A stretch of DNA of 64,000 nt from UBA2199 sp964628035 (GCA_964628035.1 CAZVPI010000005.1:62001-126000), one strand, 5' to 3'. Shown: positions 9,901-17,331, counted from the stretch's first letter. Program-made: numbers and translations. Notes: generated from the letters alone by a model not told the origin.

Positions 9901-11011
9901 CACCGTGCCCATCGACCTGAAGCTCGACGCCACCTACAGCGGCGCAGGCGTGCGCTACCTGACCGCCAAGCCCGAGTTCTGCTATCCCATCCCCTCGTCG
10001 ATCACCCCGGTCGACCGCGACAGCGACGGCTTCCTGGACACCCTCTACTTCGGCAACGTGGCCGGCCACCTGTTCAAGGCCGACATCTCCTCGGCCGACC
10101 CCGACCAGTGGAAGGCCTACCAGCTGTACAAGAAGGAGGGGCTGCACGCCGCGCCCCAGGCCTTGACCACGATCACCTCCATCGCCGGCAACGTCCTCAC
10201 CCTGGACTCCAAGGCCAGCGGCTTCGACGTGCACCGCAACGTCTTCGGCCTCACCTCCAAGGCCATGGCCACCATCGACGCCGTCGACTCGGTCAAGAGC
10301 AACATCATCACCGTCGGCACCGTCTCGCCCACATCGTTCATCGCCGGCGAGACCCTGGTGGTGCCCAGCTACGACCCGCTCTACCTGTCGCCGGCCGTTT
10401 TCTATGACAAGGGCTCCAACCTGTGGGTGGCCTTCGGCAGCGGCGACCGCACGCGCTCGCGCACCAACCCCGACTCGGGCAAGTTCCTGGCCCTGCGCGA
10501 CGGTTCCACCACGGTCAGCGGCGCCACGGCGCAGAAGACCGACATCCTCCTCTCCGACCTGGTGCCCATCACCTGGACCGGCCTGACCATGGACCCCACC
10601 GACATCAAGGTCGACGGCAAGTGGGGCTGGTGGTTCACCTTCCCCATGTCCTACAACGGCGAGAAGCTCTTCGATCCCGATCCCATCGTCCTGCCCGACA
10701 TGAACCTGGTGCCGCACATCTACTTCAACACCTACCAGCCCTCCACCGAGGCCTCCAGCTCCGAGTGCGACGCCCCCAAGAACGGCATCATGTACTACTA
10801 CGACCTGACCTGCGACTACAGCGGCTCCGGCATGCTGAGCGGCTATTACGAGAGCGGCCGCATCGCCGGCGGCGGCGTGTTCCAGGGCAGCGACTACATC
10901 ATCTACCAGGGCCAGGGCGAAGTGGCCTCGATCCCGCCCCTGCAGGACGTCAAGCCCATCAAGCTGATCTACACCGGCAGCATGCTGTTCATGAAGGAGA
11001 AAAAGAGATAG
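6902..11011 (+). CDS. PilY1-like type IV pilus tip adhesin
   Basis: 1369 aa. Signal peptide MNKKKALLGLATLLLAVVPA with cleavage near residue 23. A von Willebrand A-type domain begins with the metal site DNSGSM (D52-S54-S56). An EF-hand-like DLDGSGSLEE occurs near residue 650. The C-terminal half is a PilY1-type beta-propeller with the calcium loop DRDSDGFLD starting at residue 1038, the site that in Pseudomonas PilY1 controls pilus extension and retraction. AGGAGGGGG precedes the start. It is the last gene of the operon, followed by a terminator. It contains many cysteines in the VWA part, as expected for an extracellular disulfide-bonded protein. Confidence 0.87.
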   Translation: MNKKKALLGLATLLLAVVPAWGQAAHYQDDRDLFIGVDNAASIRPNIMILADNSGSMNTAIYHPDFNPKTDYTHDASGLALNLEETLDEFYLNDSGTNTSSLASIITFNICRGQNTSIPRWDVRARFNELYRAGDYSRWEISKYGIDNPAGIAFPVVGQVIDYDGWGTGVDDKATITAVSSKLGYWLVTVTGYNGPPTNGAYIYVNYHLETSLNNALAYFVPVGETCTGFDQTFSNISLYGSYDLAGTPYATDNPTRYDRNYLYWLAFFANAQQLNEVAYWATTGKFPDSSGALVDFGYTRIEVLRRVLADVMREVHGDVNLGLSVFNSEHGGYVRENLTNFNTLSALELMIQNNISNLSAETWTPLSEALAAVWYYMIGQNTSTIQPHTDKSVAEDCPLEDYCQKQYVILMTDGESTKDKELTGHDLYGDTFYTESYFATHPVSEWGDEDGGAHDPDPDTGVQPTSLTKPDGTPYCPNYSCWQTWNSGTDLLDDVAWYMAKNDHFPDSLFDPCYGLEGAELEACKVNKKIEYGVFLEKYQGMQSVETYVIGFNMDNDLLVETAENGNGEYYVATSYEDLKKALTNAIVSIQLRNMAFAAFTAPKKITSTVGEGFSFVGYFMPSLVNTIWSGHLQSYKMTDYWYADLDGSGSLEESNATGANEFTSRFDFEAQCTANNPGLVCLRSIVLASVPEWDTQQKLLTATRSLFTHDSETSLSTLIPFTTANAATLQPLLGLPADVAPDTTYLTQAQTIISAVGGTTLGDIFHSDIAYVGPPLVGKKYINDLNPDDCDTSPYDTDPGCFEKLLKDQANRDKVVYVGTNDGILHQVDATSDPTTGGQERWGFIPDEVLPRLKNIILNKQYTYTVDGRLHADDIYYRNGEDKAWKTILIFGLKDGGDSFYCLDVTNADSDPVVLWKFKDDDYSGRSWGKPYVGKIRELQNDGTVLDRWVVVLTGGMAFNNENTASTQGKAVFVIDASTGQLVWMLGYNSAGAADNAGTVPIDLKLDATYSGAGVRYLTAKPEFCYPIPSSITPVDRDSDGFLDTLYFGNVAGHLFKADISSADPDQWKAYQLYKKEGLHAAPQALTTITSIAGNVLTLDSKASGFDVHRNVFGLTSKAMATIDAVDSVKSNIITVGTVSPTSFIAGETLVVPSYDPLYLSPAVFYDKGSNLWVAFGSGDRTRSRTNPDSGKFLALRDGSTTVSGATAQKTDILLSDLVPITWTGLTMDPTDIKVDGKWGWWFTFPMSYNGEKLFDPDPIVLPDMNLVPHIYFNTYQPSTEASSSECDAPKNGIMYYYDLTCDYSGSGMLSGYYESGRIAGGGVFQGSDYIIYQGQGEVASIPPLQDVKPIKLIYTGSMLFMKEKKR

Positions 11012-11027
11012 GGCCCGTTATTCGCAG

Positions 11028-11064
11028 CGGGAGCGCCCGAGGGCGCTCCCGTTTTTTTTTTTTT
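11028..11064 (+). terminator. Rho-independent terminator of the pilus operon
   Basis: A GC-only 10-bp stem (11028-11037 with 11042-11051) with a 4-nt loop, followed at once by 13 T residues (11052-11064). It lies 17 nt after the PilY1-like stop. Confidence 0.93.
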
Positions 11065-11119
11065 CTCAGCACCTCTAACAAATTGGTACGGGTCTTGACT
11101 TGAAAGTTGTGTGCTCTGG

Positions 11120-11402
11120 GAAGACTAAAGCACCAAGTTCCAAGCACCAAATTCCAAACAAGCACCAATTGCCCAATGACCCAAGGACCAAAACGAAGAA
11201 AGAAACAACGTGGGGAACTGGTTGGTCTGTTATTGTCTTTGTTTGGGTCATTGGAATTTGGAACTTGGAAATTGTTTGGGATTTGGTGCTTGGGATTTGG
11301 AATTTTGAGTCTTACTAGAGTTTGCTGTCTTTATCTTTGTTTGCAGCACTTGAATGCAGCCCTTTTCCCTGCCGTGCGCCGTACGCCTTACGCCGTCCGC
11401 CA
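11120..11402. repeat. Fold-back repeat A with 7-nt-phased arms
   Basis: Covers most of the gene-free stretch 11065-11490. The left arm (11120-11195) is a run of GCACCAA/GTTCCAA/ATTCCAA heptamers. The right arm (11241-11315) is its imperfect reverse complement (TTGGAATTTGGAACTTGG type). Both end in AAGACT/AGTCTT. To the right lie a T-rich stretch and GCCGTAC-type heptamers (11371-11402). Copy B at 12234-12671 is homologous. Apparent reading frames here are translations of the repeat. Confidence 0.8.
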
Positions 11403-11490
11403 AGCATGTTTTTCCTCACAGCCCTAGTTTGCATATTCCTTGCGTTCTTCATATAATATTTTCATGGGCCGCTCTTTGCAGGAGGCTGGG

Positions 11491-12222
11491 ATGAAGAAAA
11501 GCGCATGGGCCGTCTTGTTTGTGATCCTGCTGGCGTTCCTTGGCTGCTCGAAAAGGGAGGAGCCGGTGCCGCTGGCCGAGAAGAGGTTCCACCAGGCCAA
11601 CGAGCCGCAGCCACGCCGCGGCGTTGCCCAGGCGGCCGATGCCGCCCTCTGGGTCACCGAGGTCGCCCTGAGCCCGGAAACGCCGGTGCGCGGCGACGAC
11701 ATCACCGCCAGCGCCCGTCTGAGCGACCCCGACGCCGTGGGCGTCGCCCTCGAATACGAATGGTATGTCAACGGCCAGGAGCAGGCCGACAGCTGGGAGG
11801 AGAGGCTCTCCGGCGAAAAGACCAAGAAAGGGGACTGGATCTACTGCCGCGCCCGCGCCCTGCAGGAGGGCGACGCCGGCCCCTGGACCAAGAGCGAGCT
11901 GGTCAAGGTGCTGAACACGCCGCCTGAGCTGCGCCTGGGGCCGGTGGGGGAGATCGCCGTGCCCGGCGAATTCCGGTACCAGGCGGACGCCGGCGACGCG
12001 GACAGCGACGAGCTGGCCTACGAGCTCCTCGCGCCCAAGGACAAGGGGATCGTCCTCGACGCCAAAAGCGGCCTGCTCACCTGGGCGCTGAGCGCGGAGA
12101 CCGTCCGCGGGCTGGGGGAGAAGGCCGAGATCCGCATCGCCGTCAGCGACGGCGAGGCCCGGGCCGAGGGGACGATCGCGCTAAGCTTCTCCGGAGCGAC
12201 GAAACAGGCCGAACTCCCATAA
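11491..12222 (+). CDS. Lipoprotein with Ig/cadherin-like domains
   Basis: 243 aa from the ATG at 11491, chosen because GGAGG lies 6 nt upstream and it begins a clean lipoprotein signal: MKKSAWAVLFVILLAFLGC with the lipid-modified Cys19. The mature part has two beta-rich units: one with DPDAVGVALEYEWYVNGQ (about residues 70-90), Ig-like, and a second ending in a cadherin-like segment (ADSDELAYELLAPKDKG...LTWALS). Probably anchored in the outer membrane or periplasmic face. It is flanked by inverted copies of one repeat family and is monocistronic. Function unknown. Confidence 0.8.
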   Translation: MKKSAWAVLFVILLAFLGCSKREEPVPLAEKRFHQANEPQPRRGVAQAADAALWVTEVALSPETPVRGDDITASARLSDPDAVGVALEYEWYVNGQEQADSWEERLSGEKTKKGDWIYCRARALQEGDAGPWTKSELVKVLNTPPELRLGPVGEIAVPGEFRYQADAGDADSDELAYELLAPKDKGIVLDAKSGLLTWALSAETVRGLGEKAEIRIAVSDGEARAEGTIALSFSGATKQAELP

Positions 12223-12233
12223 TCCATCTTACT

Positions 12234-12671
12234 CGGCGTACGGCGTACGGCAGACGGCGTACGGCAGACGGCGTACGGCAGAGAAAGGTCAAAATTTAAG
12301 CTTTTCAACCAAGGAAAAAAGCAGTAAGCTCGAGTAAGACTTAAAATACCAAATCCCAAACAAATTCCAAGTTCCAAATTCCAATCCCCTTACGGGGACG
12401 ATGTGTCCCAAACGAAGAACATAATTCACTTCAAGTGCATAGAACATGACCCTTTATGGCTTTTGTTTTGGTCATTGGGCAATTGGTGCTTGTTTGGAAT
12501 TCGGTGCTTGGAACTTGGTGCTTCCGTCTTACCCGTTTCAAAGTTAATTTGGACAGAACTGGGCACGCATCATTCATCACGTCCGTTCGTTGAGTTTCTT
12601 GCCGACACGGTCACTGACACTTCCGCTTGCATGTTCTCTGGCCGTATGCCGTATGCCGTACGCCGTACGCC
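12234..12671. repeat. Fold-back repeat B with GCCGTAC heptamer ends
   Basis: Fills the gap 12223-12693. Outer arms are tandem heptamers: GTACGGC/AGACGGC (12234-12283) and the inverted GCCGTAT/GCCGTAC (12641-12671). Inner arms are CCAAATC/ATTCCAA runs (12334-12385) and the inverse (12471-12532), both bounded by GTAAGAC/GTCTTAC. Between them is a small CCCC-TTAC-GGGG hairpin (12386-12397). The right part 12568-12671 is shared with repeat C at 21170-21276. No gene is seen here. Confidence 0.8.
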
Positions 12672-12693
12672 AAGTCCAATTTTTGCCCTGAGT

Positions 12694-15060
12694 TCAGGCG
12701 AACTCCTGGTGCTCCGTTCTCCTGATGATCTCCTCCTGCAGCTCGGGGCCGACGTCGACGAAGTAGTCGCTGTAGCCGGCCACGCGCACGATCAGGTCGC
12801 GGTACTTCTGCGGCTGCGCTTGCGCCGCGCGCAGGGTGGCGGCGTCGACGACGTTGAACTGCAGGTGGTGGCCGTTCAGGCTGAAGTAGCCGCGCACCAG
12901 CTGGCCCAGGCGGGCGATGCCCCCGTCGCCGGCCAGCAGCGCTGGCGTGAACTTCTGGTTGAGCAGCGTGCCGCCGGTGCGCAGGTGGTCGATCTTGGCC
13001 GCCGAGCGCAGCACGGCCGTCGGGCCGCGGCGGTCGGAGCCCTGCACCGGCGAGATGCCCTCGGAGAGGGGCTCGCCGGCGCGCCGGCCGTCGGCCGTGG
13101 CGCCGGTCTTGCTGCCGAAGTAGATGTGGACGGTTGTCGGCAGCAGGTTGAGGCGGTAGCTGCCGCCGCGCATGTTGGGGCGGCCGTCGACGGCGCGGAA
13201 GGCCATCTCGAACACCCGGCGGGTGATGGCGTCGGCGCGCTCGTCGTCGTTGCCGTAGCGCGGTGTCTTGTTCAGCAGCAGCTGGCGCGTCTTCTCGGCG
13301 CCGCGGAAGTCGCGGCGCAGGGCGCGCAGCAGTTCGCTCATCGTCAGCTTGCGTTCAGTGAACACGTGGTGGCGGATGGCGCTCAAGGCGTCGCTGATCG
13401 TGCCCAGTCCGACCCCCTGGATGTAGGAGGTGTTGTAGCGGGCGCCGCCGTCATGGTAGTCGAGGCCGCGGGCGATGCAGTCGTCGATCAGCAGCGAGAG
13501 GAAGGGGACGGGCAGGTCGCGGGCGTACAGGCGGTCGATGACGTTGCTGCCGCGCACCTTGACGTCGACGAAGTGACGCAGCTGCCTCTTGAAGGCGGCC
13601 AGCAGGTCGTCAAAACCCGCGAAGGAGGCCGCGTCTCCCGTCTCCAGGCCGATCTTCCTGCCGCTTCGCGGGTCGCGGCCGTTGTTCAGGGTGATCTCCA
13701 GCACCTTCACCAGGTTGAAGTAGCCGGTGAGAATGTAGGCCTCGCGGCCGAAGGCGCCGGTCTCCACGCACCCCGAGGCGCCGCCGCTACGGGCGTCGGC
13801 CAGCGACTTGCCCTGGCGCAACATCTCGGCCACCAGGGCCTCGGAGTTGAACAGCGAGGGCTGGCCGAAGCCGGTGCGCACGATCTGCAGCGCCCGATGA
13901 AGAAAGGCGTCGGGGCTCTTCTCGCTGACCTGGACCATGGAGCTGGGCTGCAGCAGGCGCATCTCCTCGATCACCTCCAGGATCAGGAAGGAGACCTCGT
14001 TGACGGCGTCGTTGCCTGCAACGTCGACGCCGCCGGTGTTGATCAGGGCGAAGTCGGTGTAGGTGCCGCTTTCGGCGGCGGTCACCCCCACCTTGGGCGG
14101 CGAGGGATGGTTGTTGAACTTCACCCAGAAGGCCTGCAGCAGCTCGCGCGCCCGCTCGCGGTCCAGGCTGCCGTCGGCCAGGCCGCGGCGGTAGAAGGGG
14201 AGCAGGTGCTGGTCGAGGCGGCCGGGGTTGAAGGCGTCCCAGGGATTGGCCTCGCTGATCACACCCAGGTGCAGGAACCAGTAATGCTGCAGCGCCTCGT
14301 GGAAGTCGCGCGGCGCCTGGGCCGGGACGCGCTCGCAGACGGCGGCGATGCGCCGCAGTTCGGCCCTGCGGCCGGGCCGCTTCTCCCGCGTTGCCAGCTT
14401 GCGCGCCAGCGCGGCGTGGCGGCGGGCGAAGTCGATCACGGCCTGGGCGGCTTCCTCCATGGCCAGCAGCTCTTCGCGCTTGGCCAGGGCCAGCGGGTCG
14501 GTGAAAAAATCGAGGGCGGCCAAACTGCGGCGGACCTCGGACTGCAGGTCGAGGAGCCCCTTGGAATAGATTTTTTCGCCGCACACGGTGTGGCCCGGCG
14601 CCCGCTGCTCCATGAATTCGGTGAAGATCCCGGCCTCGTAGGCGGCGAGCCATGCGGGCTCCATGTGGGCGAAGAGCTTCTCGCGCATGGTTTTGCCCCG
14701 CCAATAGGGGATGATCTCGGCGGCGAAGTCGCGGCGCGCCCGGGCGCCGACGCGGAAGCGGGTCTTGTCGCGGCAATCCAGCAGGTCCAGGTCGCGCAGG
14801 CTGTGGCAGGTGATCTCGGGGTAGGTCGGCGTGGCCTTGGCCGCCGGGCCGCGCTCGCCGACGATCAGCTCGTCGGGCAGGATGACCACCTTCTTGCGGC
14901 GCAGGAGAAAGGCGAAGGCTCCTGAGCGCTGGCGGGGGACGGAGAGGCCGTCGGCGCCGCCGCCGCGGTAGTAGCGGGTCAGCAGGCGTCCGCGCTCGCT
15001 CGACAGGGTGGGGACGGCCCGCAGCGAGCGGGCGCGCAGTCTCTTGATGCGTTCGGTCAT
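12694..15060 (-). CDS. hypD: Glycyl radical enzyme, trans-4-hydroxy-L-proline dehydratase (HypD type)
   Basis: 788 aa. Catalyses radical dehydration of trans-4-hydroxyproline to pyrroline-5-carboxylate under anoxia. The radical motif RVAGYSDYF carries Gly762, and the thiyl site GCVETG carries Cys431 and Glu433. Residues I recall from the Clostridioides difficile enzyme (F152, H160, D278, S334, F340, C434, E436, Y450, T645, G765) all have counterparts here exactly three positions earlier, checked codon by codon. Length also matches (about 789). Start chosen at 15060 (MTERIKRLRARS), one base after the activase stop. The pyruvate formate-lyase Cys-Cys pair is absent. No pyrroline-5-carboxylate reductase gene is seen in the window. 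Confidence 0.9.
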   Translation of the reverse strand: MTERIKRLRARSLRAVPTLSSERGRLLTRYYRGGGADGLSVPRQRSGAFAFLLRRKKVVILPDELIVGERGPAAKATPTYPEITCHSLRDLDLLDCRDKTRFRVGARARRDFAAEIIPYWRGKTMREKLFAHMEPAWLAAYEAGIFTEFMEQRAPGHTVCGEKIYSKGLLDLQSEVRRSLAALDFFTDPLALAKREELLAMEEAAQAVIDFARRHAALARKLATREKRPGRRAELRRIAAVCERVPAQAPRDFHEALQHYWFLHLGVISEANPWDAFNPGRLDQHLLPFYRRGLADGSLDRERARELLQAFWVKFNNHPSPPKVGVTAAESGTYTDFALINTGGVDVAGNDAVNEVSFLILEVIEEMRLLQPSSMVQVSEKSPDAFLHRALQIVRTGFGQPSLFNSEALVAEMLRQGKSLADARSGGASGCVETGAFGREAYILTGYFNLVKVLEITLNNGRDPRSGRKIGLETGDAASFAGFDDLLAAFKRQLRHFVDVKVRGSNVIDRLYARDLPVPFLSLLIDDCIARGLDYHDGGARYNTSYIQGVGLGTISDALSAIRHHVFTERKLTMSELLRALRRDFRGAEKTRQLLLNKTPRYGNDDERADAITRRVFEMAFRAVDGRPNMRGGSYRLNLLPTTVHIYFGSKTGATADGRRAGEPLSEGISPVQGSDRRGPTAVLRSAAKIDHLRTGGTLLNQKFTPALLAGDGGIARLGQLVRGYFSLNGHHLQFNVVDAATLRAAQAQPQKYRDLIVRVAGYSDYFVDVGPELQEEIIRRTEHQEFA

Positions 15061-15061
15061 G

Positions 15062-15976
15062 TCAGCCTCCGATGAGGACGTCCAGGCCGCGCCTGCGGAA
15101 AGGGACGGCCGCCCGTTGCAGCGCTTCGCCGTTGGGCGGCGCGGTGCCGGCAAGAGCGGCCTCGAGGCCCAGGCGCCTGCGCTTGGCGGCATGGCCGCGG
15201 TGAAAGGGGAGGAGATGCACCGGGTGGCGGCGGGGCAGTGAGGAGCTGAAGTCGGCCAGGGCCTCCAGTTCGCGCGGAGAATCGTTCACGCCGGGAACGA
15301 GCGGCACGCGGATGGCGATCCCGGCCCCGGAGCGGGAAAGCCTGTCCAGGTTGCCCAGGATCAGCGAATTGCCGGCGTCGGTCCAGCGCTGGTGGCCTTC
15401 GGCGTCGATGAGTTTCACGTCGTACAGGAACAGGTCGACAAGGGGCAGGATGCGTTCGAAAAGCGCGAAGGGGGCATGGCCCGAGGTATCGATGGCAGCG
15501 GAGATCCCCTCCTCGCGGCAGGCGTCGAGCAGTTCAAGGAGAAATCCGGGCTGGGCCAGCGGCTCGCCTCCGGAAAACGTGGCGCCGCCGCCCGATCGCC
15601 GGTAGAACGGCAGGTCGCGCACGATCTCGGCCATGACCTCGGCGGCGCCGGCCTGTCGGCCGGCCAGGCGCAGCGCCTCGGCAGGGCAGGCCTCGGCGCA
15701 GGCGCCGCAGCCGTCGCAGAGAGAACGGTCGAGGAGGATGGCCCCCCTCGCCTTTTTCAGGGCTCCCTGCGGGCAGAGGGGCAGGCAGTCGCGGCACCCC
15801 TTGAGGCAGCGATCGGCAAACACCATGATTTCAGGGCTGGGGGAGATGCCCTCGGGATTGTGACACCAGGAGCAGCGCAGCGGGCAGCCCTTGAAAAAGA
15901 CGGTGGTGCGCATCCCCGGGCCGTCGTGGACGGCGAACCTCTTGACGTCGAATATCATGCCCTTGGCAGTCCCCAT
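15062..15976 (-). CDS. Glycyl radical enzyme activating enzyme (radical SAM, with ferredoxin insert)
   Basis: 304 aa. Installs the glycyl radical on the downstream enzyme. The radical SAM motif KGCPLRCSWC follows the family signature FAVHDGPGMRTTVF. A two-cluster ferredoxin insert (CLKGCRDCLPLCP and CDGCGACAEACP) follows, as in activases of the non-PFL glycyl radical enzymes. GGEPLAQP is the SAM-binding GGE motif. Start at 15976 (MGTAKGMIFDV) is the first ATG after the promoter; MIFDV at 15958 is an alternative. It is the first gene of a two-gene operon with 1 nt between stop and next start. Confidence 0.92.
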   Translation of the reverse strand: MGTAKGMIFDVKRFAVHDGPGMRTTVFFKGCPLRCSWCHNPEGISPSPEIMVFADRCLKGCRDCLPLCPQGALKKARGAILLDRSLCDGCGACAEACPAEALRLAGRQAGAAEVMAEIVRDLPFYRRSGGGATFSGGEPLAQPGFLLELLDACREEGISAAIDTSGHAPFALFERILPLVDLFLYDVKLIDAEGHQRWTDAGNSLILGNLDRLSRSGAGIAIRVPLVPGVNDSPRELEALADFSSSLPRRHPVHLLPFHRGHAAKRRRLGLEAALAGTAPPNGEALQRAAVPFRRRGLDVLIGG

Positions 15977-15984
15977 TCTGATAT

Positions 15985-16015
15985 CTGATATATCAGTTAT
16001 CTTGCGAAAAGTCAA
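15985..16015 (-). promoter_or_regulatory. Promoter with palindromic operator for the activase-dehydratase operon
   Basis: Read on the minus strand: TTGACT (16010-16015), a 17-bp spacer and TATATC (15987-15992). The -10 lies inside the perfect 12-bp palindrome CTGATATATCAG (15985-15996), next to a further ATATCAG half-site. A repressor bound there would block RNA polymerase. The GntR/FCD regulator at 17478-18134 is the obvious candidate. The start codon is only about 10 nt beyond the -10. Confidence 0.6.
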
Positions 16016-16054
16016 TTCCCGGCCAGGGGATAAAACGAGGTTCCATCGAGCATT

Positions 16055-17133
16055 GGGGTCAGGTCTCAAAATTGAAAATAACTCAGTCTACATCACTTTT
16101 CCTGATCCTGCGCTTCATGACCTCCCACGCCAGCTGTTCAGCTAATTTCAGAGACTCTTTGTCCCGAGTAATTTCCTTTTTAAATATCCTTACCATGGCC
16201 GATACGGCAGCATAATCCATTTTCATGATCTCCCCAATCTGCTTCAGGCTGTTCGCCGTATACTGCCACAAGCCATAGATCAGCAATTTGCGATACATGT
16301 TGCCGCGCCGCCTCCGCCATATTGAATCCTCTGCAATGCGCATTTCCACGAACAGGATCTCCATGATGTCATTGGCATTCACTAGGCTCATATCGCGAAC
16401 ATCCGGCTGTTCCCGGTCATCAATCCCTCCATTGTAACTTTCGATCTTTTTAAATACATTTCGCAAAAAATCTTCACTGCCCAGCAGCGAGTTCTTCCCA
16501 TATATCAATTCGGAGGTGATTTCCATACCCTGTTCCGGATATCCTTTTAAAAATCTCTTGTATTCGCTTCTATTGCCATTGAACATCCCTAACAGGTCAT
16601 CTGCCCGCAAAAAGGCTGGCTGCTTTGACTTGACAGTATAATAACGGCAGCTGCTATACTCATATGCAGATGGTTCTTCGACAATTCCGGCTCGAACTGG
16701 GTTCAAATGAATGTAAGCACTCAAGACCTTCAAATATTCGTCCTTTTCTACCAAAATCGCCTTGTAACGCCCCTGGAAAACTGAGCCGACGATATCGTAC
16801 TTGCGTCGAAGCCAGTTGCTGTAACTGGCGTTCAGATAGTGCATGGCCTGGCTCAGATTGGCACGTGGGGTTTCCACCAGCAGATGATAGTGGTTGTCCA
16901 TCAATACATAGGCATGAACAAGTAACTGATACTTTTCGGTGGTCTCTGCAATTTTGGTCAGAAACTTTTCCTTGTCGGCCGGGCAGGTAAAAATAGCATC
17001 GCGGCGCTCACCCCGAGCGATGACATGGTAAAAAGCGTTTTCATATTCAATCCGTAACGGCCGCGACATGAGTGGATACTATCCTATCCGTGGCCCATCG
17101 AATTGTCAATTTTCAATTTTGAGACCTGACCCC
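16055..17133 (-). mobile_element. RAYT-type transposable element with 25-bp perfect inverted ends
   Basis: Positions 16055-16079 (starting GGGGTCAGGTCTC) and 17109-17133 (ending GAGACCTGACCCC) are perfect 25-bp inverted repeats with the transposase gene between them. The interior is visibly more AT-rich than neighbouring genes. No target duplication is obvious. It lies between the hydroxyproline operon promoter and a tRNA pair. Confidence 0.85.
16083..17069 (-). CDS. REP-associated tyrosine transposase (Y1/IS200-like, RAYT)
   Basis: 328 aa. Begins MSRPLRIEYENAFYHVIARG, a typical RAYT N-terminus. The HUH metal site is HYHLL near residue 61 after the MDNHYH motif, and candidate catalytic tyrosines follow in ASYSNWLRRKY. 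The C-terminal part (about residues 265-310) looks like a helix-turn-helix, also common in this family. Codon use is more AT-rich than neighbours, a sign of transfer. Whether it is still active cannot be judged, but the frame is intact and the inverted ends are perfect. Confidence 0.88.
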   Translation of the reverse strand: MSRPLRIEYENAFYHVIARGERRDAIFTCPADKEKFLTKIAETTEKYQLLVHAYVLMDNHYHLLVETPRANLSQAMHYLNASYSNWLRRKYDIVGSVFQGRYKAILVEKDEYLKVLSAYIHLNPVRAGIVEEPSAYEYSSCRYYTVKSKQPAFLRADDLLGMFNGNRSEYKRFLKGYPEQGMEITSELIYGKNSLLGSEDFLRNVFKKIESYNGGIDDREQPDVRDMSLVNANDIMEILFVEMRIAEDSIWRRRRGNMYRKLLIYGLWQYTANSLKQIGEIMKMDYAAVSAMVRIFKKEITRDKESLKLAEQLAWEVMKRRIRKSDVD

Positions 17134-17144
17134 GAAGCCGATGA

Positions 17145-17221
17145 GGGGCAATTCGCTTCGCTCATTGTCCCTGTTTTGCAGATCGCAAAACGGTCGCATC
17201 CCTCCGGGGTTCTCATCCCCG
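17145..17221. repeat. Three tandem hairpins downstream of tRNA-Glu
   Basis: GGGGCAAT/ATTGTCCC (17145-17152 with 17164-17171), GTTTTGC/GCAAAAC (17173-17179 with 17185-17191, loop AGATC) and CGGGG/CCCCG (17205-17209 with 17217-17221). They lie between the RAYT right end and the tRNA. They may be processing or termination structures for the tRNA transcript or REP-like elements; none has a T run. Confidence 0.5.
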
Positions 17222-17238
17222 ATAAGAGCTCTAAGAAA

Positions 17239-17313
17239 TGGCAGGGCTACGGGGATTCGAACCCCGGTTTAGTGACTGAGAATCACCCGTCCTAACCCCT
17301 AGACGATAGCCCC
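17239..17313 (-). tRNA. tRNA-Glu (CTC)
   Basis: 75 nt including an encoded CCA. Acceptor stem GGGGCTA with TAGCCCT, T arm GGGGTTCGAATCCCC, anticodon loop TTCTCAG giving CTC for GAG codons. Confidence 0.95.
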
Positions 17314-17331
17314 GGCCGTGTCGAACGTTAA

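Noticed and set aside
7970..10717. 915-codon minus-strand open frame
   Set aside because: Antisense shadow of the PilY1-like gene; the plus-strand frame has signal peptide and domains.
11100..11427. Two small open frames in the spacer after the pilus terminator
   Set aside because: They translate the fold-back repeat (alternating Asn/Lys/Gln and Trp/Gly/Leu patterns) and lack ribosome sites.
11120..12671. CRISPR array
   Set aside because: Repeats are degenerate, unevenly spaced and palindromic, with no unique spacers and no cas genes.
12403..14925. 840-codon plus-strand open frame
   Set aside because: It is antisense to the HypD gene, with His/Gln/Val-rich shadow composition and no ribosome site; the minus-strand gene has all family motifs.
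12694..15060. Pyruvate formate-lyase identity for the glycyl radical enzyme
   Set aside because: The active site has a single Cys in GCVETG, not a Cys-Cys pair, and HypD substrate residues are conserved.
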